A stretch of 64,000 bases of DNA from Janthinobacterium agaricidamnosum NBRC 102515 = DSM 9628. GTDB lineage: Bacteria > Pseudomonadota > Gammaproteobacteria > Burkholderiales > Burkholderiaceae_D. This document shows, piece by piece, positions 55,744 to 64,000 of this stretch. The DNA lies in assembly GCF_000723165.1 (NCBI RefSeq), contig NZ_HG322949.1, positions 3,626,857-3,690,856 of the forward strand, written 5' to 3'. The position numbers and the translations under genes are program-made. Each line of letters opens with the position of its first letter. The first letter of the stretch is position 1. The notes beneath the pieces are model-generated. The model had not been told where the DNA came from, did not search any database, and saw only the letters and a list, made by a program, of their open reading frames with translations.

Positions 55744-56751
55744 ATGCCTTCGGACAATATCGCCATGCGTAAGAGCGACTCGGGGCTGACGATGGAAGAC
55801 CTGGCCCGGCTGGCCGGCGTGTCCAAGATCACGGTCTCGCGCGCGCTGCGCGACAGCCCGCTGGTGACGCCGGAGACGCGCGCAAAAATCCGCCAGATCG
55901 CCAACGAACAGGGCTACCTGCTGAACGTGAGCGCGCGCAATCTGCGCATGCGCCGCAGTTATTCGGTGGCGGTGGTGGTCGAGATGGCGCCGGATAAAAG
56001 CCGGCCGATGTCGGGTCCGTATCCGCTTGAACTATTGGGCGGCATCACGCAGGAATTGACCACCGCCGGTTACAGCGTGGTGCTGACGTCGAAGCAGTTG
56101 ATGGGCACCGCGCCGGTACAGGGCGCAGACGGCCTGATCCTGCTGGGCCAGGGCTCGCACAGCGAAGCGGTGCGGTTTTTACAGCGCGCCGGCCTGCCGC
56201 TGGTGGTCTGGGGCGCGCCGGAGGCCGGCGCCGACTACATCGTGGTCGGCAGCGACAACCGCAACGGCGGCGCCAGCGCCGCCGGGCGCTTCCTGGAACA
56301 GGGCCGCAAGCAGCTGATTTTCCTTGGCGACGTCGACCACGCGGAGATGCGCGAGCGCTGCGCCGGTTTCATCGAGGCGCTGCACGGCCAGGCGATGGTG
56401 CATATCGTACGGCCGAAGGCGTTCACGTTCGAAGCCGGTTTCGACAGCGTGACGGCGCTGCTGAAAAAAAACGGCGCCGTGTTCGACGGCCTGTTTGCCG
56501 TCAGCGACTTGCTGGCGATGGGGGCGATACGCGCGCTGGCCGAAAAGGGCTTGCGGGTGCCGGAAGACATGGCCGTGATCGGTTACGACGACACGCCCGG
56601 CGCCGTCAGTTGCATGCCGCCGCTGAGCAGCGTGCACCAGTACCTGCACGATGGCGGCGTGCTGCTGGCGCGAAAAATGTTGGGCCTGATCCATGGCGAT
56701 AGCGTCAGCTCCGAAATGTTGCCTACGACCTTGATGGTGCGCCAGACCTGA
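55744..56751 (+). CDS. LacI-family transcriptional regulator of the disaccharide operon
   Basis: A 335-residue repressor. The helix-turn-helix and hinge are LTMEDLARLAGVSKITVSRALRDSPLVTPETRAKI and NVSARNLRMRR. A periplasmic-binding-protein-like sensor domain occupies about 65-330 (LFAVSDLLAMGAIRALAEKGLRVPEDMAVIGYDD). It is the first gene before the GH65 phosphorylase and likely responds to the imported sugar. Two operators lie upstream, so it probably controls itself. Confidence 0.93.
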   Translation: MPSDNIAMRKSDSGLTMEDLARLAGVSKITVSRALRDSPLVTPETRAKIRQIANEQGYLLNVSARNLRMRRSYSVAVVVEMAPDKSRPMSGPYPLELLGGITQELTTAGYSVVLTSKQLMGTAPVQGADGLILLGQGSHSEAVRFLQRAGLPLVVWGAPEAGADYIVVGSDNRNGGASAAGRFLEQGRKQLIFLGDVDHAEMRERCAGFIEALHGQAMVHIVRPKAFTFEAGFDSVTALLKKNGAVFDGLFAVSDLLAMGAIRALAEKGLRVPEDMAVIGYDDTPGAVSCMPPLSSVHQYLHDGGVLLARKMLGLIHGDSVSSEMLPTTLMVRQT

Positions 56752-56772
56752 ATCCGCCGACGCCGTCGGGTT

Positions 56773-56791
56773 GGCCGGCGCCGTGCCGGCC
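56773..56791 (+). other. GC-rich hairpin between the regulator and the phosphorylase
   Basis: A 7-bp stem (GGCCGGC/GCCGGCC, 5-base loop) 20 bases after the regulator stop, without a T-run. It may weaken read-through from the regulator into the catabolic genes. Confidence 0.35.
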
Positions 56792-56918
56792 GAGCCAAGC
56801 GGCGGGATGCATGGTCCCGGCTGTTGTTGCAGCCAGCAACGCAAAAATTGATCTTATATTTTTCACATAACACCCAAGCCGCTTTTCATTATTCAACCCA
56901 GCGTAAAAGGAACGTACC

Positions 56919-59255
56919 GTGGACTCGTCTGCCAAGCCAAAACACACCTATCCCCTCGATGCCTGGTGCATCCGCGAGACGTCGTTTGATACGGCATCGC
57001 ATTTCCTCGACGAGACCCTGTTCGCGCTGGGCAACGGCTATATCGGCCTGCGCGGCAGCTACGAGGATGGCTACAGCGGACCGGCCGGCAGCTCGCTCGA
57101 CGGCACTTACCTGAACGGCTTCTACGATTCCGAAACCATCCACTACCCGGAAGCGGCGTACGGCCTGGCCAAGACCAACCAGTTCATGCTCAATGTGCCG
57201 AACGGCAAAGGGATCGGCCTGTGGATAGACGACGAGCGCTTCGACCTGCTGCAGGGCACGCTCGAAAAATACGAGCGCACGCTGGACTTCCGCACCGGCG
57301 TGCTGCAGCGCAAGGTGCAATGGACCTCGAACCAGGGACGGCGCGTGGCTATCGTCAGCCGGCGCATGGTGTGCTTCGAGCACAAGCACCTGTATGCGAT
57401 CGAATACGTGGTGACGCCGCTCAATTTCTCGGGCCGCGTGCAGCTGGTGGCCAGCCTCGACGGCGACGTCAAGAACATCGAAGCCGGCGACGATCCGCGC
57501 ATCGGTTCGGCCGTCTCCGGCCCGGCGCTGCAACTGGTCGACAGCCAGCAGGAAGAGCATTTCTCGGCGCTGCTGCAACGCACCAGCAACAGCGGCTTCT
57601 CGCTGGTCAGCGCCACCGCGACCGAGCTGGTGCACGCCGGGGCGCATACGCCGCGGCTGCTGAAAAACGGCCAGCGCCTGGAGCAATCCTACGAGGTGCA
57701 CGCCACTGAGGGACAGGCCGTACGCCTGACCAAGTTCGGCTGCTACTTTTCCTCGCGCGACTATCCGGGTCAAGAGCTGATGTCGCGCAGCCGCGACCTG
57801 CTGGCCCAGGCGCAGGCCACCGGCTTCCATGAACTGCTGAGGGAACAGGAGCAGTACCTGGCCAATTTCTGGCAGCAGGCCGACGTCGAAATCGCCGGCG
57901 ACGACGCGCTGCAGCAAGGCATCCATTTCAACCAGTTCCACCTGCTGCAGTCGGTCGGGCGCGACGGCAAGACCAACATCTCGGCCAAGGGCGTCACCGG
58001 CGAAGGCTACGAGGGTCATTATTTCTGGGATACGGAAATCTATATCTTCCCGTTCTTCTTGTACAGCAAGCCGGAAATCGCCAGGAAACTGCTGGAATAC
58101 CGCTACGCCGGGCTGGACCAGGCGCGCGCGCGGGCCCGCCAGATGTCGCACCAGACAGGCGCGCTGTATCCGTGGCGCACCATCGCGGGCGAGGAATGCT
58201 CGGCCTACTTCCCGGCCGGCACCGCGCAATACCATATCAACGCCGACATCGCCTATTCGATCAAGCTGTATGTCGAGGCCAGCGGCGACCACGATTACCT
58301 GCTCAAGTTCGGCGCCGAAATCCTGATGGAGACGGCGCGCATCTGGCTCGGCATCGGCAGCTACGACCGCGACGGGCGCTTCTGCATCAACCAGGTCACC
58401 GGGCCGGATGAATACACGGCGCTGGTCAACAACAATTACTACACCAACGCGATGGCGCGCATGCACCTGAACTTCGCCGCCGACGTGGCGGAGCGCATCG
58501 GCGCGGCCGAGCCGGAGCAATTCGCCCGCATCGCCGCGCTGATGGCGCTGGACCCGGCCGAGCCGGCGGCATGGCGCCGCGCCGCGCAGCTGATGAGACT
58601 GCCGTACGACGCGGCGCTGCAAATCCACGCCCAGGACGACAGTTTCCTGTCCAAGAAAGTATGGGATTTCGCCAATACGCCGAAGGAAAAATATCCGCTG
58701 CTGCTGAACTATCACCCGATGGTGATCTACCGCCACCAGGTGTGCAAGCAGGCCGACGTGGTGCTGGCCCTGCTGCTGCTCAGCGACGAGTTTTCAGCCG
58801 AGGACAAGCAGCGCGACTTCGACTACTACGAACCGCTGACCACCCACGATTCGTCGCTGTCGTCCTGCATCTACAGCATCATCGCTTCCGAGATCGGCTA
58901 CCACGACAAGGCCTACGACTTCTTCATGGAAACCGCGCGGCTGGACCTGGACGACACCCACGGCAATACGCACTACGGCGTGCACACGGCGGCGATGGCC
59001 GGCACCTGGATGGGCGTGGCCTACGGCTTCGCCGGCATGCGCGTGGCGCACGGCGCGCTGCGCTTCGCGCCGACGCTGCCGGCCAAGTGGCGGCACTACA
59101 CCTTCAAGATTCACTTCAAGGGCGCGCTGCTGCAGGTGCGGGTCGAACCGGGCCGCACTGAATACCGCCTGCTGCAAGGCGACGCGCTGCGCTTTTCGCA
59201 CCATGCCGAGGCACTGGAATTGACACTGTCCGCGCCAGTGCTGTCGCGCGCCTGA
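56919..59255 (+). CDS. Glycoside hydrolase family 65 disaccharide phosphorylase
   Basis: A 778-residue cytosolic enzyme that splits an alpha-glucoside with phosphate to give beta-glucose 1-phosphate and glucose (maltose, trehalose or kojibiose phosphorylase). GTG start with GGAA upstream. The catalytic acid is Glu498 in TGPDEYTALVNNNYYTN. Phosphate/substrate motifs ISAKGVTGEGYEGHYFWDTEIY and LNYHPMVIYRHQVCKQADVVLAL are present. The next gene is beta-phosphoglucomutase, so the product is surely beta-glucose 1-phosphate. The exact disaccharide cannot be told; maltose is most likely. Confidence 0.92.
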   Translation: MDSSAKPKHTYPLDAWCIRETSFDTASHFLDETLFALGNGYIGLRGSYEDGYSGPAGSSLDGTYLNGFYDSETIHYPEAAYGLAKTNQFMLNVPNGKGIGLWIDDERFDLLQGTLEKYERTLDFRTGVLQRKVQWTSNQGRRVAIVSRRMVCFEHKHLYAIEYVVTPLNFSGRVQLVASLDGDVKNIEAGDDPRIGSAVSGPALQLVDSQQEEHFSALLQRTSNSGFSLVSATATELVHAGAHTPRLLKNGQRLEQSYEVHATEGQAVRLTKFGCYFSSRDYPGQELMSRSRDLLAQAQATGFHELLREQEQYLANFWQQADVEIAGDDALQQGIHFNQFHLLQSVGRDGKTNISAKGVTGEGYEGHYFWDTEIYIFPFFLYSKPEIARKLLEYRYAGLDQARARARQMSHQTGALYPWRTIAGEECSAYFPAGTAQYHINADIAYSIKLYVEASGDHDYLLKFGAEILMETARIWLGIGSYDRDGRFCINQVTGPDEYTALVNNNYYTNAMARMHLNFAADVAERIGAAEPEQFARIAALMALDPAEPAAWRRAAQLMRLPYDAALQIHAQDDSFLSKKVWDFANTPKEKYPLLLNYHPMVIYRHQVCKQADVVLALLLLSDEFSAEDKQRDFDYYEPLTTHDSSLSSCIYSIIASEIGYHDKAYDFFMETARLDLDDTHGNTHYGVHTAAMAGTWMGVAYGFAGMRVAHGALRFAPTLPAKWRHYTFKIHFKGALLQVRVEPGRTEYRLLQGDALRFSHHAEALELTLSAPVLSRA

Positions 59256-59283
59256 ATTGCGCGCATAAACCAAGGAGAACACC

Positions 59284-59934
59284 ATGCACACCAGCCGATT
59301 CAAAGCTGTCATTTTCGACCTCGACGGCGTCATCACCGACACCGCGCACTACCATTTCCTGGCCTGGAAGCGGCTGGCCGACAGCCAGCACGTGCCGTTC
59401 GACGCCGCCTTCAACGAGCACCTGAAAGGAATCGACCGCATGGGATCGCTGGACCTGATCCTGGCGTCATCGACCAAGCCGTACACGGCGGCTGAAAAAC
59501 TGGCCCTGGCCGATGACAAGAACCGCCACTACCAGCAGTTGATCGAGACGATGTCGGCCGACAACCTGCTGCCGGGCGCGGCGCAGGCGCTGAAGGCGGT
59601 GCGTGCAGCCGGCCTGAAAATCGGCCTGGCCTCGGTCAGCAAGAACGCTTTCACCGTGCTGGAGCGGCTCGGCATCACCGGTGCCTTCGACTACGTAGTC
59701 GACGCGGCACGCATCGCCAGGGGCAAGCCGGACCCGGAGATATTCCTGAAGGCGGCGTCGGAGTTGCGCGTGGCGCCCGGCGACTGCCTCGGCGTCGAGG
59801 ATGCAGTGGCGGGCGTGGCGGCGATCAAGGCGGCCGGCATGTACGCGCTCGGCATCGGCCGGCCGGAGGTGCTGACCCAGGCCGACCTGGTGATCACCGG
59901 GCTCGACCAGTTCGACCTGCAGCGTTACCGGTAG
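59284..59934 (+). CDS. pgmB: Beta-phosphoglucomutase
   Basis: A 216-residue HAD-superfamily mutase that converts beta-glucose 1-phosphate to glucose 6-phosphate. The nucleophile motif is FDLDGVITDTAHYHFLAW (Asp12, Asp14), followed by GIDRMGSLDLIL in the cap domain, LASVSKN, GKPDPEIFLKAA and GVEDAVAGVAAIKAAG. The ribosome-binding site AAGGAG precedes the start. It completes the energy-saving phosphorolytic route begun by the GH65 enzyme. Confidence 0.95.
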   Translation: MHTSRFKAVIFDLDGVITDTAHYHFLAWKRLADSQHVPFDAAFNEHLKGIDRMGSLDLILASSTKPYTAAEKLALADDKNRHYQQLIETMSADNLLPGAAQALKAVRAAGLKIGLASVSKNAFTVLERLGITGAFDYVVDAARIARGKPDPEIFLKAASELRVAPGDCLGVEDAVAGVAAIKAAGMYALGIGRPEVLTQADLVITGLDQFDLQRYR

Positions 59935-60021
59935 CGGCAATCCTGCATGCACGATCAATTTCAATAATATAAAAAAACAAAATAACAAGAAAAACCAACA
60001 TGACAAACCTACGGAGACACC

Positions 60022-61275
60022 GTGAAAAACCAACGCATATTGCTCATCCTGCTGCTGATCTATTTCGTCTTCGCCATCCTGCTCAACAGTGTCGGGACGG
60101 TGATCTTACAAATCATCGGCAACTATGGCGCGAGCAAGGCCAGCGCCAGCGTGCTGGAGGGCTTCAAGGACTTGCCGATCGCCGTCGTCTCGTTTTTGCT
60201 GGCCTCCTTCCTGCCGCGCATCGGCTATAAAAAAGCGATGCTGGGCGGGCTGGCCATCGTCACCGGCGCCTGCGTCGCAATGCCGCTGCTGCCCTCCTTC
60301 CTGACCACCAAGATGCTGTTTTTATGCATCGGCGTGGCATTCGCACTGGTCAAGGTGTCGGTGTATTCGACCGTGGGCCTGATCACCAGCGACCGCCGCC
60401 AGCACGCCAGCACGATGAATACGCTGGAGGGATTTTTCATGGTCGGCGTGCTCAGCGCCTACTGGGTATTCGGCTACTTCATCGATTCGGGCAACCCGAA
60501 ATCGCACAGCTGGCTGCAGGTGTACTGGCTGCTGGCGGCGTTGTGCGCGCTGACCTTCCTGCTGCTGCTGGCGACGCCGTTCGACGAGCACAGCGCGCAG
60601 TTGCCGGCCGGGCGCAGCATCGCCCAGGACTTCTCCGCCATGCTCAAGCTGTTCTTCAAGCCGCTGGTGTGCGTGTTCGTGCTGACCGCCTTCCTGTACG
60701 TGCTGATCGAGCAGAGCGTGGGTACGTGGCTGCCGACCTTCAATAATGAAATCCTCAAGCTGCCGACCGCGATGAGCGTCGAAGTGACCAGTATTTTCGC
60801 GGCCGGCCTGGCGCTCGGGCGCCTGCTGGCCGGCGTGCTGCTGCGCAAGCTGAACTGGTACCCGGTCATGAACGGCTGCGTCATCGGCATGGCCGCAATG
60901 GTGCTGCTGGCGCTGCCGCTGACCCACGACGTGGTGCTCGACCCGCACGTGACGTGGGCCACGGCGCCGCTGGCGACCTTCCTGTTTCCGCTGATCGGCC
61001 TGTTCATGGCGCCGATTTACCCCGGCATCAACTCGGTCATGCTCAGCTCCCTGCCCAAGAACCAGCATTCGTCCATGACCGGTTTGCTGGTGATTTTCTC
61101 CGCCTTGGGCGGCACCACCGGCTCGCTGATCACCGGTTATGTGTTTGGCAATTTCAGCGGTCATTTCGCGTTTTACCTGACCCTGGTGCCGATTTCCATT
61201 GTGCTGGTCACCTTGTTTTTCTTCAAAAGGGCAGTCGAACAGAACCCCGGCGTGCTGCCGGTCCTGTCGCATTAA
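60022..61275 (+). CDS. MFS sugar transporter
   Basis: A 417-residue membrane transporter with 12 hydrophobic segments. GTG start with GGAG seven bases before it. LPRIGYKKAMLGGLAIVTGA in the loop between helices 2 and 3 and FSALGGTTGSLITGYV near the C-terminus suggest a sugar:H+ symporter, possibly FHS-like. As last gene of the GH65-pgmB operon it most likely imports the disaccharide. Its stop codon TAA shares its last base with repeat A. Confidence 0.9.
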   Translation: MKNQRILLILLLIYFVFAILLNSVGTVILQIIGNYGASKASASVLEGFKDLPIAVVSFLLASFLPRIGYKKAMLGGLAIVTGACVAMPLLPSFLTTKMLFLCIGVAFALVKVSVYSTVGLITSDRRQHASTMNTLEGFFMVGVLSAYWVFGYFIDSGNPKSHSWLQVYWLLAALCALTFLLLLATPFDEHSAQLPAGRSIAQDFSAMLKLFFKPLVCVFVLTAFLYVLIEQSVGTWLPTFNNEILKLPTAMSVEVTSIFAAGLALGRLLAGVLLRKLNWYPVMNGCVIGMAAMVLLALPLTHDVVLDPHVTWATAPLATFLFPLIGLFMAPIYPGINSVMLSSLPKNQHSSMTGLLVIFSALGGTTGSLITGYVFGNFSGHFAFYLTLVPISIVLVTLFFFKRAVEQNPGVLPVLSH

Positions 61276-61434
61276 GAGCCTATCCCAGTAGATGAATACG
61301 CCCTCTTCTGGCGCCCCTCACTAGCGGGGACTGCGTTGATCGTCGTCGCGTGGCCCGCCACGCTTGCTCCTCACGCCTGGTCCGCGCTGCTGATGCGCTG
61401 CCAGCAGACGACGCTCACTACTGGGATAGGCTCT
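61275..61434 (+). repeat. Dispersed repeat A, copy 2
   Basis: Same 160-base element and orientation as 50401-50560, with about seven base differences by eye, concentrated in the middle. Including flanks, the inverted ends extend to 19 bp (TAAGAGCCTATCCCAGTAG). The first base is the last base of the transporter stop codon, so insertion left the gene intact. It may work as a terminator through its ends. Confidence 0.85.
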
Positions 61435-61503
61435 TAGCAAACCGATGCGCCTCGCTGGGAGACAAAGCGCATCGGATACGTCATGCAGGCATGGCCTATG
61501 CAA

Positions 61504-62382
61504 TCAAAACAGACTCAGTTGCGCTTCGCTGGCATGCCTGGCCTGCATCCCCAGCGACGGCACCACCAGCGGACGCTGGAATTGCGAGCTGTCGAGCTGC
61601 TTGAAACGGCTGCCGTGCCCATTCATACCCAACCGTATGACGGTCTTTTCAAAACGCTGCCGTATCAAGTCGGCCCACACGCCCTCGCCATGCATGCGCG
61701 AGCCGAAGCTGCTGTCGTAATCCTTGCCGTCGCGCATGTCGCGCACCCGGTTCATCACCCGTTGCGCCCGCTCCGGGAAGTGGGCTTGCAGCCATTGCTG
61801 GAACAGCGGATTGACTTCCCACGGCAGGCGCAGCACCACGTAATGGGCGTTGACGGCGCCGGCCTCATACACCGCTTCCAGCACCCGCTCCAGGTCGGGT
61901 TCGGTGATAAACGGGATCACCGGGGCGATGCTGACGCTGACCGGTATGCCGGCCTCGGTCAAGGTACGGATGCTGCGCAGCCGCCGCGCCGGGGCCGCCG
62001 CGCGCGGTTCCAGCGTGCGCGCGATGGCCGGGTCCAGCGTGGTGAGGGTGATCGCCACCGCCGCCTGGCGCCTGGCCGCCATGGCCGCCAGCAAGTCGAT
62101 GTCGCGCTCGATCAGCGACGACTTGGTGATCACCGCCACCGGGTGTTCGCATGCGTGCAGTATTTCCAGCAATCGCCGCGTCAGTCTCAGTTCGCGCTCG
62201 CAGGGTTGGTATGCGTCGGTATTGACGCCCAGCGCAATTGGTTCGGCCTGGTAACTCGCCTTGGACAGTTGTTGCCGCAGCAATTCGGGCGCATTCACCT
62301 TGGCAAAGATCCGACTCTCGAAATCGAGGCCGGGCGACAAGCCCAGATAGCTGTGCGACGGCCGCGCAAAGCAGTAAATACA
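61504..62382 (-). pseudogene. PA0069-family radical SAM protein, 5'-truncated fragment
   Basis: The open frame runs from a TAG at 62386-62388 to 61504. It begins in the middle of the radical SAM motif: only CIYC of the expected CEHGCIYC remains, then FARPSHSYLGLSPGLDFESRIFAKVN and the rest of the protein to its normal C-terminus (HARHASEAQLSLF). About the first 60-80 residues, including the first cluster Cys, are missing, so it cannot hold its [4Fe-4S] cluster. A TTG start at 62340 is possible but not sensible. A related fragment lies at 63193-63558. Confidence 0.8.
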
Positions 62383-62390
62383 GCGCTACT

Positions 62391-62519
62391 TTATGACAAC
62401 TCGATTTGTTCACATTTTCGATTAACCCATTGAATATAAAGAGTAATCTCCTCTTCTGTAGACACACTGCGTTCATGAACAATTGCTTTAGCTAGAAGCA
62501 GTGCAATAGAGCGAATGAA
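62391..62519 (-). pseudogene. Open frame without start codon, possible gene remnant
   Basis: A 43-codon minus-strand frame bounded by TGA (62520-62522) and TAA (62391-62393) has no ATG. It reads as plausible protein: RSIALLLAKAIVHERSVSTE, then EEITLYIQWVNRKCEQIELS. A frame starting MALADSFALL lies just upstream in another phase. This looks like the 3' end of a decayed gene. I do not recognise the family. Confidence 0.35.
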
Positions 62520-62522
62520 TCA

Positions 62523-62716
62523 GCCAAAGCCATCCTCGCTTCCGCCCAGAAGGGCGCAATCAGCCCCTCCTCCACACATCAGAAAAAATCTCAGATCATC
62601 ACTCCGTCAACAGATCAGATTTCTATGATACCATTCCTTTGTGCATCAGTTTTTTGCACGCAAAAACCTTTTTCTTTCATTGAACGGGTGCTCAGCACCG
62701 CCAACTTGGGGCATAT
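62523..62716. other. AT-richer gap before the small unknown gene
   Basis: About 190 bases with no recognisable coding content apart from the upstream MALADSFALL frame. The composition is lower in GC than the core genome to the left. A short GGTGCTCAGCACC palindrome lies about 30 bases before the next gene. Confidence 0.4.
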
Positions 62717-63097
62717 ATGAACAAATCAGCAGCAGTTACAGCCAAGCTTGCAATCATCAACGGCAAGTTTTACGCAGAGGAAAAGCAAAAGGAATACACG
62801 CGCCATCGCATTTCAAAGAATTCACTTCGCAAGCTCTCTGGTCGCGAACGCATCCATGACACTTTTATTGAGGAGCTGATAGAAGAGTTTGCGCGGCTCG
62901 GCTGGCACTTTTTCATTCATTCCGACACGGAATACGCAGTTCTACAGGCCGACAAAGTCAATGTGTGGGCCAAACTCGGCACCAGCCGGGTCCATGAACT
63001 GATCAAGAAAATGGACAACGGCGACGAGGATGCCGTCGACGATGAATTCGATCGACTGTTTGGCGCCGACGACGAGCCATCATCCGACGACGAATAG
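62717..63097 (+). CDS. Small hypothetical protein with an acidic C-terminus
   Basis: A 126-residue protein of unknown family. GGGG lies five bases before the ATG. The first half is basic (KLAIINGKFYAEEKQKEYTRHRISKNSLRKL), the middle has RERIHDTFIEELIEEFARLGWHFFIHSDTEYAVLQADKVNVWAKLG, and the last 25 residues are almost all Asp/Glu/Ser. It lies between two radical SAM fragments in DNA with lower GC than the core, so it was probably acquired horizontally. No function can be given. Confidence 0.6.
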   Translation: MNKSAAVTAKLAIINGKFYAEEKQKEYTRHRISKNSLRKLSGRERIHDTFIEELIEEFARLGWHFFIHSDTEYAVLQADKVNVWAKLGTSRVHELIKKMDNGDEDAVDDEFDRLFGADDEPSSDDE

Positions 63098-63119
63098 CCC
63101 CCTCAAGGCGTGACGAGCC

Positions 63120-63144
63120 CCGCCGCATCGAGTCGATGCGGCGG
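63120..63144 (+). terminator. Possible terminator after the small hypothetical gene
   Basis: A perfect 11-bp stem (CCGCCGCATCG/CGATGCGGCGG) with a 3-base loop, 22 bases after the stop codon, followed by AAATTTC. The T-run is short. Confidence 0.5.
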
Positions 63145-63192
63145 AAATTTCGGTTGCACACGTACTTGACAATTTCGCTTATTGACGCAGCG

Positions 63193-63558
63193 TCAAGTGG
63201 ATATATCGGACAGCAAATCGATATCGCGCTCAATCAGTGATGACTTGGTAATCAGCCCCACCGGATGCTCGCACTCATGCAGCACCTCCAGTACACTGCG
63301 CGTAATTTTCAGACTCCATTCGCATGGTTGATAGGCGTCCGTATTGACGCCCAGCGCAATGGCTTCCGGCACGTAGGAAGGCTTCGCTAATTCCTGCCGC
63401 AGCACATCTGCAGCATTGACTTTGGCCACAATGCGGGTTTCAAAATCAAACCCCGGCGATAAACCGAGGTAACTGTGCATGGGGCGGGCACAGCAATAAA
63501 TACAACCGTGTTCACAACTGCTCTGAATGACGATAACTGTTAGTGGACAGTAAATCAT
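63193..63558 (-). pseudogene. PA0069-family radical SAM protein, second and internal fragment
   Basis: The frame starts MIYCPLTVIVIQSS and then joins the family at CEHGCIYCCARPMHSYLG, continuing to SSLIERDIDLL before ending with an unrelated SDIST. So only about residues 60-170 of the family are present, and both ends are replaced. It is about 75% identical in protein to the fragment at 61504-62382 by eye, too diverged for a recent duplicate. It carries all three cluster Cys but lacks the rest of the fold. Confidence 0.75.
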
Positions 63559-63968
63559 TGATTTTTAACGAATTTCACAAACTAACAACTTAACCAACAA
63601 TTAGGGGCGGAGAACACCACTCAAAATATAACAGCCTTCGAGACCGGAAGCTTCTGTTTGATATGTTCCGATTCGTCTTACCTTGTTTGGCTTAAATAAT
63701 TCAAAAATCAGCCGCTGATAGGAGCAAACCGCTGCGACTGCTTGGGACAGAAAAGCTGATGCCGTGCAAACCAAGACGCAGGAAAGCCGTCGCACAGATG
63801 GCAAACCTCTCTCACCTGTTCCTATTAAAATTCTTGGCTGACTGAGTGTCTACGATGGTCGTGGCGATTCACTGCATACAGCAGAGCCGTACTAGAGGTG
63901 GAATAGTCTGCAAAGGTAGTTTATATCAGTTTCACTGTTACAATAAAACTTAACAATGAGGCGTCCGG
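63559..63968. other. AT-rich region near the window end
   Basis: About 410 bases of low GC. A minus-strand frame at 63804-63601 (67 codons) has a hydrophobic, signal-like start (VLVCTASAFLSQAVAA) but no clear ribosome-binding site or known content; I rate it below 0.25 as a gene. A TACAAT -10-like box lies near 63939, upstream of the gene start at 63969. No tRNA or integrase was seen. Confidence 0.4.
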
Positions 63969-64000
63969 ATGAGACAAACATCGATTGAAAAGATTAAATG
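63969..64000 (+). CDS. Start of a gene running off the window
   Basis: ATG at 63969 preceded by GAGG eight bases upstream opens a frame MRQTSIEKIK that continues past the end. Ten codons are too few for a family call. Confidence 0.45.
   Translation, partial: MRQTSIEKIK

Noticed and set aside
61504..62340. Radical SAM fragment read as a complete 278-residue gene from a TTG start
   Set aside because: Family homology continues upstream through CIYCFARPSHSYLG without a start, and the first cluster cysteine is missing, so it is a truncated gene.
63601..63804. 67-codon minus-strand frame with a signal-like start
   Set aside because: No ribosome-binding site or recognisable domain; AT-rich DNA gives such frames by chance. 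Kept only as a note in the region entry.

Overview
The window reads as chromosome of a Burkholderiales bacterium, most likely Oxalobacteraceae (Janthinobacterium or a close relative). Reasons: moderately high GC (roughly 60% by eye); a complete 14-gene nuo operon preceded by tpiA, secG and tRNA-Leu and followed by a DUF2818 gene and a Nudix hydrolase; and an ECF sigma-DUF3619-DUF3106-RDD cassette. The genus is an inference from gene content, not a database result. Coding density is high and most genes lie on the minus strand.

Layout. 1-7034 (+): a tripartite RND efflux pump (adaptor 3' end, inner-membrane pump, outer-membrane channel) overlapping its own OmpR-type regulator and histidine kinase. 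7036-9549 (-): ispF, ispD, a secreted HExxH protein and a Nudix hydrolase. 9653-26169 (-): DUF2818, nuoN to nuoA, tRNA-Leu(GAG), secG, tpiA. 26306-30133 (-): a quinone oxidoreductase, a Sel1-repeat protein, a DUF2807-like protein, and a secreted toxin-like protein followed by a frameshifted immunity-like gene. 30350-32916 (-): pnp and rpsO. 33097-38929: a small lipoprotein (+), then pssA, a SIMPL-domain protein, ilvC, ilvH and ilvB (-). 39497-41754 (+): the sigma-factor cassette. 41849-49368 (-): a pseudouridine synthase, a methyltransferase and the complete isc operon (iscR-S-U-A-hscB-hscA-fdx-iscX). 49559-53720 (-): a uracil-DNA-glycosylase-like protein lacking the catalytic Asp, an NAD(P)-binding protein, and a maleylacetoacetate isomerase/fumarylacetoacetase/VOC set with a divergent LysR regulator. 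54830-55426 (+): ChaC. 55744-61275 (+): a disaccharide phosphorolysis operon (LacI regulator, GH65 phosphorylase, beta-phosphoglucomutase, MFS transporter) with two LacI-type operators. 61275-64000: a disturbed, more AT-rich end with a 160-bp repeat, two differently truncated radical-SAM fragments, one small unknown gene and a gene start at the edge.

Functionally, the pump cluster is self-regulated. The nuo block builds the respiratory proton pump, and the isc block supplies its iron-sulfur clusters. The ilv genes begin branched-chain amino acid synthesis. The GH65 operon takes up and phosphorolytically cleaves an alpha-glucoside.

Two dispersed repeats with inverted ends are present: family A (160 bp, copies at 50401-50560 and 61275-61434) and family B (about 104 bp, copies at 50562-50665 and 41755-41842). 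The best candidates for undescribed biology are the sigma-DUF3619-DUF3106-RDD cassette, the toxin-like/immunity-like pair with a G-tract frameshift, the glycosylase-like protein with altered active site, and the broken radical-SAM locus. No CRISPR array, integrase or recognisable insertion sequence was seen.
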